This document shows positions 1 through 5,943 of a DNA stretch of 20,186 bases, in pieces; position 1 is the first letter of the stretch; each line of letters begins with the position of its first letter. The stretch is from CAZVIK01 sp964627045 (GTDB taxonomy: Bacteria; Acidobacteriota; Terriglobia; Bryobacterales; Bryobacteraceae). Below the pieces are notes generated by a model that did not search any database, was not told the DNA's origin, and saw nothing but the letters and a program-made list of their open reading frames with translations. The position numbers and the translations under genes are program-made. The stretch is from NCBI GenBank assembly GCA_964627045.1, contig CAZVIK010000057.1, forward strand, positions 1 through 20,186. The letters are read 5' to 3'.

Positions 1-32
1 CCCCCCATAGAAGGAGCCAAATCGCCCCCCCC
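1..32. other. low-complexity contig end
   Basis: The first 32 bases contain a run of six Cs (1-6) and a run of eight Cs (25-32) around a short mixed stretch. The other end of the contig carries a G homopolymer behind adapter sequence, so these C runs could be the reverse-strand view of the same two-colour sequencing problem. No adapter is recognisable here, so the artefact reading is only an inference. The base composition becomes ordinary and rather AT-rich from about base 33. Confidence 0.35.
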
Positions 33-104
33 GATTAGTCACTCAAAAAGCTGCATGCAGGGATAGTTAAGGTGTTTTTGCACGCCGCAAAATGAGGATT
101 TTTC

Positions 105-133
105 TTGATCCTGCGCTGGCATCGTGCTATATT
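105..133 (+). promoter_or_regulatory. sigma-70 promoter with extended -10
   Basis: A -35 hexamer TTGATC (105-110) is followed after exactly 17 bases by a -10 hexamer TATATT (128-133). A TG one base upstream of the -10 (125-126) makes it an extended -10 element. The surrounding 130 bases are AT-rich compared with the rest of the window. Transcription would begin near base 140, about 85-90 bases ahead of the first gene at 228. It could serve the whole 228-3853 gene run. Confidence 0.65.
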
Positions 134-227
134 TTGGTCAGGTTGCGTCTAGTGCTTCTAGTACTTTTGGTTTCTGTCTTTCCGCCTAGCTGGGCTGGAC
201 GGCGACGCAACGCGTAGGTGAACCGAC

Positions 228-677
228 TTGGCCACGAGCATCCTGATCCTCATCGTATCCACCGCGCTCCTGCTGTACTGGTTTCGCTACACGTGTCTGT
301 TGATTTTGCGGACACCGGCCGGAAAAGACTTCGCTTCCGGATTTGCCGCCGCCAACAAGCTGCGCTTCACGGAAGTGCGGCAGTCTGTCGCCGCGGCTCT
401 TCCGGGCGATGACGTCTCGGATCTCGCCCGTGCATTGGAGCGCGACTACCGCTTGGTCGCCTACCTGTTGCGAAGCACCGCCGATGCCCGCGTAGGCGGG
501 GTTTCTGTGGAACAACGGATGCTGATGCTCGACTTCCACGTAATGCGCGTGGTGGCGCTTTTCGCGCGGCAATTTCGGTTGCCGCAGGCGCGCGCGGCGG
601 TCGTCGAGATGAGCGACGTGCTGCGGCATCTCTCCAACGACCTCGGAGCGCGCGCGGCGTCCTCCGCCCAAATCTGA
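228..677 (+). CDS. uncharacterised membrane-anchored protein
   Basis: This 149-residue protein begins with a hydrophobic helix (about residues 4-27), which would anchor it in the inner membrane. The remaining roughly 115 residues are soluble, mostly helical and rich in Arg, Ala and Leu. I recognise no domain or catalytic motif. The start is a TTG preceded by AGGTGA at about eight bases. The GTG inside that motif lies in another frame, and no in-frame ATG precedes the hydrophobic helix. It is the first gene behind the promoter at 105-133 and lies about 210 bases ahead of the glycosyltransferase gene. Co-transcription with envelope glycan genes is possible but unproven. Codon use looks like that of the neighbours, which supports a real gene. 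No function can be assigned. Confidence 0.6.
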   Translation: MATSILILIVSTALLLYWFRYTCLLILRTPAGKDFASGFAAANKLRFTEVRQSVAAALPGDDVSDLARALERDYRLVAYLLRSTADARVGGVSVEQRMLMLDFHVMRVVALFARQFRLPQARAAVVEMSDVLRHLSNDLGARAASSAQI

Positions 678-889
678 TCCAGCCCGGCCCCGCCGCGTAA
701 CGCACCTCGCTCTCGAATCGCGCCCCGTCGTGAAATCGCCCCTCTCCCGGCGCCGCCAACGTGCTCCGAGCCAGCGCTTCCAGATACACTGGCTTAGGAG
801 CGACGCTTCTGCACTGGTTTGCCGCCCGGCGCCGCCGGCGGGTGTTTGGAGGAGTGCTTGAGCGGGCGAGCCAACCACGGATACCGTTT

Positions 890-2737
890 ATGGGGCCTTT
901 CGATCCTGTTCGCCCGGAGGAAACGTCCGAGGCACGGCACGTCGCGCCGGCGGCGGAGGACAATCGGGGCCGCTGCGAGAGCCGACGGAATCAACTGTTC
1001 GTCGTCCTCATCACCGCCGCCGTCTTTTTGGGCGGCATCTTCAGTCCACCGTCCCTGATGGACGACGTGGACGCCGTGCAGGCGGAGATTTCGCGGAACA
1101 TGCTGGAATCCGGCGACTGGGTGACGGCGCGACTCAACGGCGTCGTCTACCTGGAGAAGCCCCCGCTGAAGTACTGGATGATCGCCATCTCCTACATGGT
1201 CTTCGGCGTCCACGACTGGGCGGCGCGGATTCCGATCGCGCTGTCGGCTATCCTGCTGGCGTGGGTGACGTCGCGGATGGCCGCGTGGGCTTTCTCGGAA
1301 ACGGCCGGGCTGGCCGCGGGGCTGGCCATGGGGACCTGCGTCGGGCTGTTCCTGTTCACTCGCATTCTGATTGCGGACGTGATGTTGACGCTGGCGGTCA
1401 CGGCGGGCCTTTGGGGCCTGATGCGCGCGCTCGATGACGGCGAGCGGCACCCGCGCCGGTGGGCGTTGCTGTTGGCGGTATCGATCGGCGCAGGCTTGTT
1501 GCTCAAGGGACTGATCGCGGGGTTGTTCACCGTCGGGGTTGCCGCCGTCTACCTGCTGGCGACGCGGCGGCTCTTCGAACGCGACACCTGGAGACGGCTG
1601 CATCCCTGGAGCGGGGCGCTGGTAGTCCTCCTGATCGCCGCGCCATGGCATGTTCTGGCGATCCTGGCCAACCCGCCCTACTTCGATTTCACCTGGCGCA
1701 GCGAACCGGGAGCGTATCGCGACTTCTTTTGGTTCTATTTCCTGAACGAACACCTGTTCCGCTTCCTCGGCATCCGCTACCCGCGGGACTACAACACGGT
1801 TCCTCGGGTGCTGTTCTGGGCGCTGCACTTGATCTGGCTGTTTCCCTTCAGCGCGTTTTTGCCGGCCGCCGGACGGCTTGGCTTCCGGCCGTCGGACCGG
1901 GCCGGGAGGGTCCGCCTGCTGGCGGTGTGCTGGATCGGCTTCATCCTGGTTTTCTTCAGCTTCTCGACGACGCAGGAGTATTATTCGATGCCCTGCTATC
2001 CGGCGTTCGCGTTGCTGATCGGCGCAGCGGCGGCAGCGGGCGGAACCTGGGTGCGCGCGGGCTTGAAGGCGGCGTCGGGGACCGCGTTCGTCGCGGCGGC
2101 GGCGACCGCGGCCCTATGGTTCCTGGTGCGGAATCACGCGGCTCCGGGCGACATCTCTACGGCGCTCTCGCAGAATCCCGACGTGTATACCTTGTCGCTC
2201 GGGCACATGTTCGATCTGACTCTAACGAGTTTCGCCTACCTTCGGACGCCGTTGTTGCTGGCTACGGCGGCGTTTCTGGTGGGCGCGGCGGGCGCGTGGC
2301 GCATGACGGGGACGCGCGCGCTGGCGTCCCTGGCTTTGATGATGGTGTTGTTCACCTACGCCGCCAGGCAGGCGCTGGTCGCCTTCGACCCGTATCTTTC
2401 CAGCCGGCCCCTGGCCGAAGCGTTGCGGAACGCTCCCGAGGGACGCCTGATCCTGGACGATCAGTACTACACGTTTTCCTCCGTTGTTTTCTACACAGGG
2501 AAACGCGTGTTGCTGTTGAATGGACGTGTGAACAACCTGGAGTACGGCTCGCACGCGCCCGGCGCGCCCGATGTTTTTCTGGACGACGCCGGGTTCCTGC
2601 GCCTGTGGAAGAGCGGGGAACGCTTTTATCTCGCGGCGGCAGCCACGGCGCTGCCGCGACTGGAGCGTGTTGCCGGACCGGGCGCGCTGCGCCCGGTGGC
2701 CTCGGCCGGTGGCAAACACCTCTTCACCAACCGGTAA
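890..2737 (+). CDS. ArnT/PMT-like membrane glycosyltransferase
   Basis: This 615-residue integral membrane protein resembles the GT-C fold family that includes ArnT and dolichyl-phosphate mannosyltransferases (GT39/GT83). These enzymes move a sugar from a polyprenyl-phosphate carrier to lipid A, protein or another acceptor on the periplasmic side. After a charged N-terminus comes a first membrane helix (about residues 35-52). The first periplasmic loop contains an acidic DDVD (58-61), where the family's catalytic Asp lies. It is followed by ESGDWVTARLNG and LEKPPLKYW, both hallmark stretches. At least ten further helices follow, including a loop with TTQEYYSMPCYPAFALL, which matches the family's conserved region. 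The ATG at 890 is preferred because it gives the usual N-terminus. An open frame extends to GTG codons at 854 and 761, adding up to 43 Arg-rich residues of no familiar type, and none of the three has an ideal ribosome site. The donor sugar and acceptor cannot be read from the sequence. Confidence 0.85.
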   Translation: MGPFDPVRPEETSEARHVAPAAEDNRGRCESRRNQLFVVLITAAVFLGGIFSPPSLMDDVDAVQAEISRNMLESGDWVTARLNGVVYLEKPPLKYWMIAISYMVFGVHDWAARIPIALSAILLAWVTSRMAAWAFSETAGLAAGLAMGTCVGLFLFTRILIADVMLTLAVTAGLWGLMRALDDGERHPRRWALLLAVSIGAGLLLKGLIAGLFTVGVAAVYLLATRRLFERDTWRRLHPWSGALVVLLIAAPWHVLAILANPPYFDFTWRSEPGAYRDFFWFYFLNEHLFRFLGIRYPRDYNTVPRVLFWALHLIWLFPFSAFLPAAGRLGFRPSDRAGRVRLLAVCWIGFILVFFSFSTTQEYYSMPCYPAFALLIGAAAAAGGTWVRAGLKAASGTAFVAAAATAALWFLVRNHAAPGDISTALSQNPDVYTLSLGHMFDLTLTSFAYLRTPLLLATAAFLVGAAGAWRMTGTRALASLALMMVLFTYAARQALVAFDPYLSSRPLAEALRNAPEGRLILDDQYYTFSSVVFYTGKRVLLLNGRVNNLEYGSHAPGAPDVFLDDAGFLRLWKSGERFYLAAAATALPRLERVAGPGALRPVASAGGKHLFTNR

Positions 2738-2743
2738 CCGCCC

Positions 2744-3853
2744 ATGCGAATCGCCATCGACTGCATCCCCTTTCTTCTACGCAGCGCCGGAGTGAAGACG
2801 TATCTGTGGAACTGGTTCCACAGCATGCGGCAGCAGGCTGGAGGCGACACGCTGCTGGCGTGGCCGTACCTTGACCCTTCCGGCCGCTATTCGCACGAAA
2901 CCTCGGTGACCGGCAAGCCGCAGACCCTGGCACGGTTGGCGCTGTTGCACGCGGCCAACAGTCTGAGTTTCCCGCTTCTGGAATGGATCGGGCCGCGGGC
3001 GGACGTTTTCCACGCGTCCCACCAGTTAATCCATCCGCCGACGACGGCGAAGACCACGGCCACACTCTACGACATGACCTGCTGGTTGGTGCCGGAGACG
3101 CACTCGCGGGCCAACGTGCGCGGCGCGAAGTTGTTCGCCGACGCCGTACTGAAACGCGCCCACGGTCTGATCGCCATCTCGGAAAGCACGCGCCGGGACG
3201 CCGTGCGTATCCTGGGGCTGGACCCGGCGCGAATCGAGGTCATCTACCCGGGCGTGGGCGAGGCATACTTTGACGTGCCGCCGCCCGCCGTGCAGGCCGT
3301 GGCGGAGAGGTACGGCCTTCACCGCCCCTACGTCCTTTCGGTGGGCACCATCGAGCCGAGGAAAAACGCCGGCACGCTGCTGGATGCCTGGGGCGCGCTG
3401 CCCGCCTCCTGGCGCTCGGAGTTCGACTTGGTGTTCGCCGGGCCGGAGGGCTGGGGGAATCCCTCGACGCTGGCGCGGCTGCGGAGCGGCGAGGCGGGGG
3501 TGCGCTATCTGGGTTACGTCCCGGAAGAAGATCTGCCCGGGCTGACCGCCGGCGCGGCGGTGTTCGTCTACATCTCGCTGTACGAGGGGTTCGGGTTGCC
3601 CCTGGGACAGGCGATCGCGGCGGGCGTGCCGTCGATCACCTCGAACGTCTCTTCCCTGCCCGAGGTGGCCGGCGAGGCGGCGTTGCTGGTCGATCCGCGC
3701 AGCCCCGCCGAGGTGGCTTCGGCGCTGGCGCGGCTGCTTTCTTCAGCGAGCCTCCGCCAACGGCTGGCCGAAGAGGGTCGAAGCCGGTCCCGCCAGTTCC
3801 GTTGGGAGTACGGCGCGCGCCGGAGCCTGGAGTTCTTCCGGAGTCTCAGTTAG
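2744..3853 (+). CDS. GT4 family glycosyltransferase
   Basis: This 369-residue cytoplasmic, retaining GT-B glycosyltransferase belongs to CAZy family GT4 and would use a nucleotide sugar to extend a glycan. The N-terminal Rossmann half opens with RIAIDCIPF. The C-terminal half carries the classical VGTIEPRKN (200-208), the EGFGLPLGQ donor-binding loop (281-289) and LPEVAGEAALLVDP (about 315-328). Length is normal for GT4. In the family's E-x7-E motif the first Glu is E281, but the second position is Gln (Q289). The ATG lies six bases after the glycosyltransferase stop at 2737 with no clear ribosome site of its own, which suggests translational coupling. The last eight bases overlap the 3' end of the convergent ABC ATPase gene. 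The substrate is unknown. The neighbours point to a cell-surface polysaccharide or lipopolysaccharide. Confidence 0.9.
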   Translation: MRIAIDCIPFLLRSAGVKTYLWNWFHSMRQQAGGDTLLAWPYLDPSGRYSHETSVTGKPQTLARLALLHAANSLSFPLLEWIGPRADVFHASHQLIHPPTTAKTTATLYDMTCWLVPETHSRANVRGAKLFADAVLKRAHGLIAISESTRRDAVRILGLDPARIEVIYPGVGEAYFDVPPPAVQAVAERYGLHRPYVLSVGTIEPRKNAGTLLDAWGALPASWRSEFDLVFAGPEGWGNPSTLARLRSGEAGVRYLGYVPEEDLPGLTAGAAVFVYISLYEGFGLPLGQAIAAGVPSITSNVSSLPEVAGEAALLVDPRSPAEVASALARLLSSASLRQRLAEEGRSRSRQFRWEYGARRSLEFFRSLS

Positions 3854-4574
3854 CCGCCTCCGCCTCGTAGGCGGCAAGCAACTCCTCAAGGGGGCCTTCC
3901 TTGCGCACGCGGCCGTGATCCAGCCATAGCGCGCGGTCGCAAAGGCCGCGCAGGGTCGAAAGCACGTGCGAGGTGCAGATGAGCACCCGGCCCGCGCGTT
4001 TCAACTCGCGAATCCGGGCGATGCACTTGTTCTGGAACGCCGAGTCGCCGACGGCGAGGACCTCATCGATGAGCAGGATGTCTGGCTCCACGCTGGCGGC
4101 GACCGAAAAGGCCAGCCGCATCACCATTCCGGCCGAGTAGGTGCGCAGCGGTTCGTTGATGAACTCGCCGATGCCGGAAAACTCGACGATTTCGCCGAAC
4201 TTCTGGCGCGCCCGGGCGCGGGAAAACCCCAGAAGCGCGGCGTTCAGCCGGACGTTTTCCGCGCCGGTTAGGTCCGGGTGGAAGCCGGAACCGAGTTCGA
4301 GCAGTGCCGCGATACGGCCATTGACCTGGACCACTCCCCGGTCGGGCCAGGCCAGTCCGGCGATCAGGCTTAAGAGCGTGCTTTTTCCGGCGCCGTTGGG
4401 GCCGATCACGGCCAGGCTGTCGCCCTCGTGCAGTTCCAGGTTCACGCCCTGGAGCGCGGCGAATCGCTCCTGGCGTGCGGGGCGGAACCGTTGAAGGACG
4501 TAACTCCTTAGGAATTCGCGGTTTACCTTCCGCGAATACGTTTTCGACACATCCTCCAGGCGCAGCAGAATCAT
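3846..4574 (-). CDS. polysaccharide ABC exporter ATPase (Wzt/TagH type)
   Basis: This 242-residue ATP-binding subunit belongs to an ABC-2 exporter of the Wzt/KpsT/TagH group, which pushes O-antigen, capsule or teichoic-acid chains across the inner membrane. Visible motifs are Walker A GPNGAGKST (58-66), the group-typical GSGFHPDLTGAENV (about 95-108), a variant ABC signature YSAGM (146-150), Walker B DILLIDE (165-171) and the H-loop His in TSH (H203). It is close to the length of a bare nucleotide-binding domain. It therefore lacks the C-terminal carbohydrate-binding extension of classical Wzt and resembles KpsT or TagH in that respect. The partner permease (Wzm/TagG), usually next to the ATPase gene, is not in this window. 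The gene is convergent with the GT4 gene (8-bp overlap) and divergent from rpmI. The start is an ATG at 4574. Confidence 0.9.
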   Translation of the reverse strand: MILLRLEDVSKTYSRKVNREFLRSYVLQRFRPARQERFAALQGVNLELHEGDSLAVIGPNGAGKSTLLSLIAGLAWPDRGVVQVNGRIAALLELGSGFHPDLTGAENVRLNAALLGFSRARARQKFGEIVEFSGIGEFINEPLRTYSAGMVMRLAFSVAASVEPDILLIDEVLAVGDSAFQNKCIARIRELKRAGRVLICTSHVLSTLRGLCDRALWLDHGRVRKEGPLEELLAAYEAEAAN

Positions 4575-4594
4575 AGGCCGAGCGAACCTAGCAG

Positions 4595-4623
4595 TCTACC
4601 ACGTGTGTGCCGCATGCTATACT
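4595..4623 (+). promoter_or_regulatory. extended -10 promoter of the rpmI-rplT operon
   Basis: A near-consensus -10 TATACT (4618-4623) is preceded by TG and one base (TGC, 4615-4617), which makes an extended -10. Seventeen bases upstream lies only a weak -35 (TCTACC, 4595-4600), as is common for extended -10 promoters. Transcription would begin near 4630, leaving a leader of about 50 bases before the rpmI start at 4682. The element sits in the divergent gap between the ABC ATPase gene and rpmI. Confidence 0.6.
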
Positions 4624-4681
4624 GAGTTGGTTTGCAGGATATCCTACGTCCCCCATCCGGGAGATCCAGGAAGAATTTCCC

Positions 4682-4879
4682 ATGCCGAAGCTGAAGACAC
4701 ACAAGGGTGCGGCCAAACGGTTCAAAAAGACGGGAACGGGCAAGATCGCCCGGCGTCACTCGTTCGCCCGCCACATTTTGACCTCGAAGGCACCCGCCCG
4801 GAAGCGCCGGCTCGCGAAGTCCGTGGTGGCCGATGACGCCAACCAGGCCGAGTTGAAGCGGATGCTTCCTTACGCATAA
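4682..4879 (+). CDS. rpmI: 50S ribosomal protein L35
   Basis: This 65-residue, strongly basic protein is a full-length bL35, a component of the large ribosomal subunit. It begins MPKLKTHKGAAKRF, the family's signature opening, continues with GKIARRHSFARHILTSK, and ends with the usual LKRMLPYA. The ATG at 4682 is preceded by AGGAAG (4668-4673) at an eight-base spacing. An open frame continues upstream to 4607, but that part is leader sequence. The gene is first in its operon and is followed by rplT after 106 bases. infC, which usually precedes rpmI in bacteria, is replaced here by a divergent ABC ATPase gene, so IF3 must be encoded elsewhere. Confidence 0.97.
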   Translation: MPKLKTHKGAAKRFKKTGTGKIARRHSFARHILTSKAPARKRRLAKSVVADDANQAELKRMLPYA

Positions 4880-4905
4880 CGTTTACGGGAGCGGACGGAG
4901 CGCGT

Positions 4906-4915
4906 GGCACGTGCC
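4906..4915. repeat. 10-bp perfect palindrome in rpmI-rplT spacer
   Basis: GGCACGTGCC is a perfect 10-base palindrome 27 bases after the rpmI stop. It could be half of an RNA structure or a protein site. Nothing in the sequence decides between them, and chance is possible in DNA this rich in GC. Confidence 0.35.
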
Positions 4916-4930
4916 CGAGCCGCCTCAAGT

Positions 4931-4955
4931 GGCGCAGCCCTCAAGGCTTCGCGCC
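4931..4955 (+). promoter_or_regulatory. mRNA hairpin ahead of rplT, possible L20 control element
   Basis: GGCGC (4931-4935) and AGCC (4936-4939) pair with GGCT (4945-4948) and GCGCC (4951-4955). This forms nine GC-rich base pairs around a five-base loop (4940-4944), with a two-base bulge (4949-4950). The hairpin ends 16 bases before the AGAAGGAG ribosome site of rplT. No T run follows, so it does not look like a terminator. L20 is known to repress its own operon by binding mRNA structures that mimic its 23S rRNA site. That this hairpin is such a site is inference. A simple stability or processing role is equally possible. Confidence 0.4.
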
Positions 4956-4985
4956 GAATGAAATAGAGAAAAGAAGGAGTCAAAC

Positions 4986-5351
4986 GTGCCCAGAGTCAAA
5001 CGTGGTACCAAACGCGTTGCCGCGCGCCGGAAGGTGCTGGAACGCGCCTCCGGTTTTTTCCTCACTAAGAGCAAGCTCCACAGGGCGGCCCAGGAAGCGG
5101 TCGAGAAATCGCTTCGCTACGCCTTCGTGGGGCGGCGGCGCAAGAAGCGCGATTTTCGAAGCCTGTGGATCGTCCGCATCAGCGCCGCGGCCAAGCGGAT
5201 GGACATCTCCTACAGTAAGCTCATGAACGGGCTTAAGAAGGCGGGCGTCGAGGTGAACCGGAAGGTTCTGGCCGAGATGGCCGTCGCCGACGAGGCTGGG
5301 TTCCGCTCCTTGGTGGATAAGGCCAGGGCGGCGCTGGCCCTGACCGAGTAA
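4986..5351 (+). CDS. rplT: 50S ribosomal protein L20
   Basis: This 121-residue bL20 binds 23S rRNA, is needed early in assembly of the large subunit, and in several bacteria represses its own operon. The basic N-terminal extension MPRVKRGTKRVAARRK and the conserved core RRRKKRDFRSLWIVRISAAA, SYSKLMNGLKKAGVEVNRKVLAEMA are unmistakable, and length is standard. The start is a GTG with a strong AGAAGGAG (4972-4979) six bases upstream. The stop TAA overlaps the ATG of the next gene by one base, so the downstream coiled-coil gene is probably translationally coupled. The 106-base spacer from rpmI contains a palindrome and a stable hairpin that may regulate translation. Confidence 0.97.
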   Translation: MPRVKRGTKRVAARRKVLERASGFFLTKSKLHRAAQEAVEKSLRYAFVGRRRKKRDFRSLWIVRISAAAKRMDISYSKLMNGLKKAGVEVNRKVLAEMAVADEAGFRSLVDKARAALALTE

Positions 5352-5575
5352 TGGACGCGGCAGAGGGCCGGGAACTGGACGCGCTGGAGCGCCTGGAGGC
5401 GAAGATCCTCCGGGCGGGCGGTGAAGTGCAGCGGTTGCGGGAGGAGGCCGCCGAAGCACGGCGGCAGGTGGCGGCGCTCACCCGGGAAGTGGACGAACTG
5501 CGCCGCGAACGGCAACAGGTGCGCGGCCGGATCGAAAAGTTATTGGTCAAACTCGACGGTCTGGACGCCGCCTAG
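5351..5575 (+). CDS. small coiled-coil protein, ZapB-like
   Basis: This 74-residue, highly charged protein is almost entirely one predicted coiled coil (about residues 8-70), with heptad-like spacing of Leu, Ile and Val among many Glu and Arg. It has no signal peptide and no Cys. It starts on the last base of the rplT stop (TAATG overlap) and ends about 20 bases before zapA. Its size and position directly ahead of zapA recall ZapB or other short coiled-coil division factors that work with ZapA at the FtsZ ring. Coiled coils converge easily in sequence, so homology to ZapB is not shown. The close coupling with rplT and zapA supports a real gene with a role in division. Confidence 0.7.
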   Translation: MDAAEGRELDALERLEAKILRAGGEVQRLREEAAEARRQVAALTREVDELRRERQQVRGRIEKLLVKLDGLDAA

Positions 5576-5595
5576 ATCGCCTTTGGGCGGGAGAC

Positions 5596-5943
5596 ATGCA
5601 ATCCGGCGGAACCGAAAAGAAGCCGGTTCGGGTCACGATCTTCCATCAGCCCTACACCCTACGCGCGCCCGGAGATCCGGGAGAAGTCGAGGCGCTGGCC
5701 CGTTCGGTGGACGACCTGATGAGCGGGATCGCATCCAAGACGGGCGAAGGGGATCCGGCCCGCGTGGCCGTTCTGGCCTGCCTGCATCTGGCGGACCGGC
5801 TGAGCGCGCTCGAACGCCGCCTCGCCGGCGTGCAAGAGAGGATTGAAGACAAGAGCCGCCGCCTGGCCGAACTCCTGGACGGGGCGCTAGAACAGCCGGT
5901 TTTGCCGCCGGAGCGATCCGAAGGACCCGATGTTGGCGACTGA
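5596..5943 (+). CDS. zapA: cell division protein ZapA
   Basis: This 115-residue ZapA family protein is of the kind that cross-links FtsZ filaments and stabilises the division ring at mid-cell. The N-terminal globular part shows the family pattern VRVTIFHQPYTLRAPGDPGE (11-30), VEALARSVDDLM (31-42) and RVAVLACLHLADRL (about 56-69). A coiled coil follows (about 68-95). The last 20 or so residues, PVLPPERSEG and onward, look unstructured. The ATG follows a close GGCGGGAG. It is fourth in the rpmI-rplT operon, behind the coiled-coil gene. In many bacteria zapA follows pheT, so here the intervening pheST genes seem to be missing. The final 57 bases are antisense to the end of lptD. Confidence 0.88.
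   Translation: MQSGGTEKKPVRVTIFHQPYTLRAPGDPGEVEALARSVDDLMSGIASKTGEGDPARVAVLACLHLADRLSALERRLAGVQERIEDKSRRLAELLDGALEQPVLPPERSEGPDVGD

Noticed and set aside
51..60. Perfect palindrome CTGCATGCAG near the left end, considered as an operator.
   Set aside because: It is an isolated 10-base palindrome about 50 bases ahead of the -35, in the least reliable part of the contig. There is no second copy or known regulator.
821..848. GC-rich inverted repeat followed by GTGTTT, considered as a terminator behind the first gene.
   Set aside because: The two arms do not pair in register beyond five bases, and the T run is too short. The repeat may also lie inside an extended coding region.
1459..2874. A long plus-strand open frame overlapping the ArnT-like gene.
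   Set aside because: GC-rich DNA leaves alternative frames open. This translation is rich in Arg and Gly, shows no domain, and is a shadow of a clear membrane enzyme.
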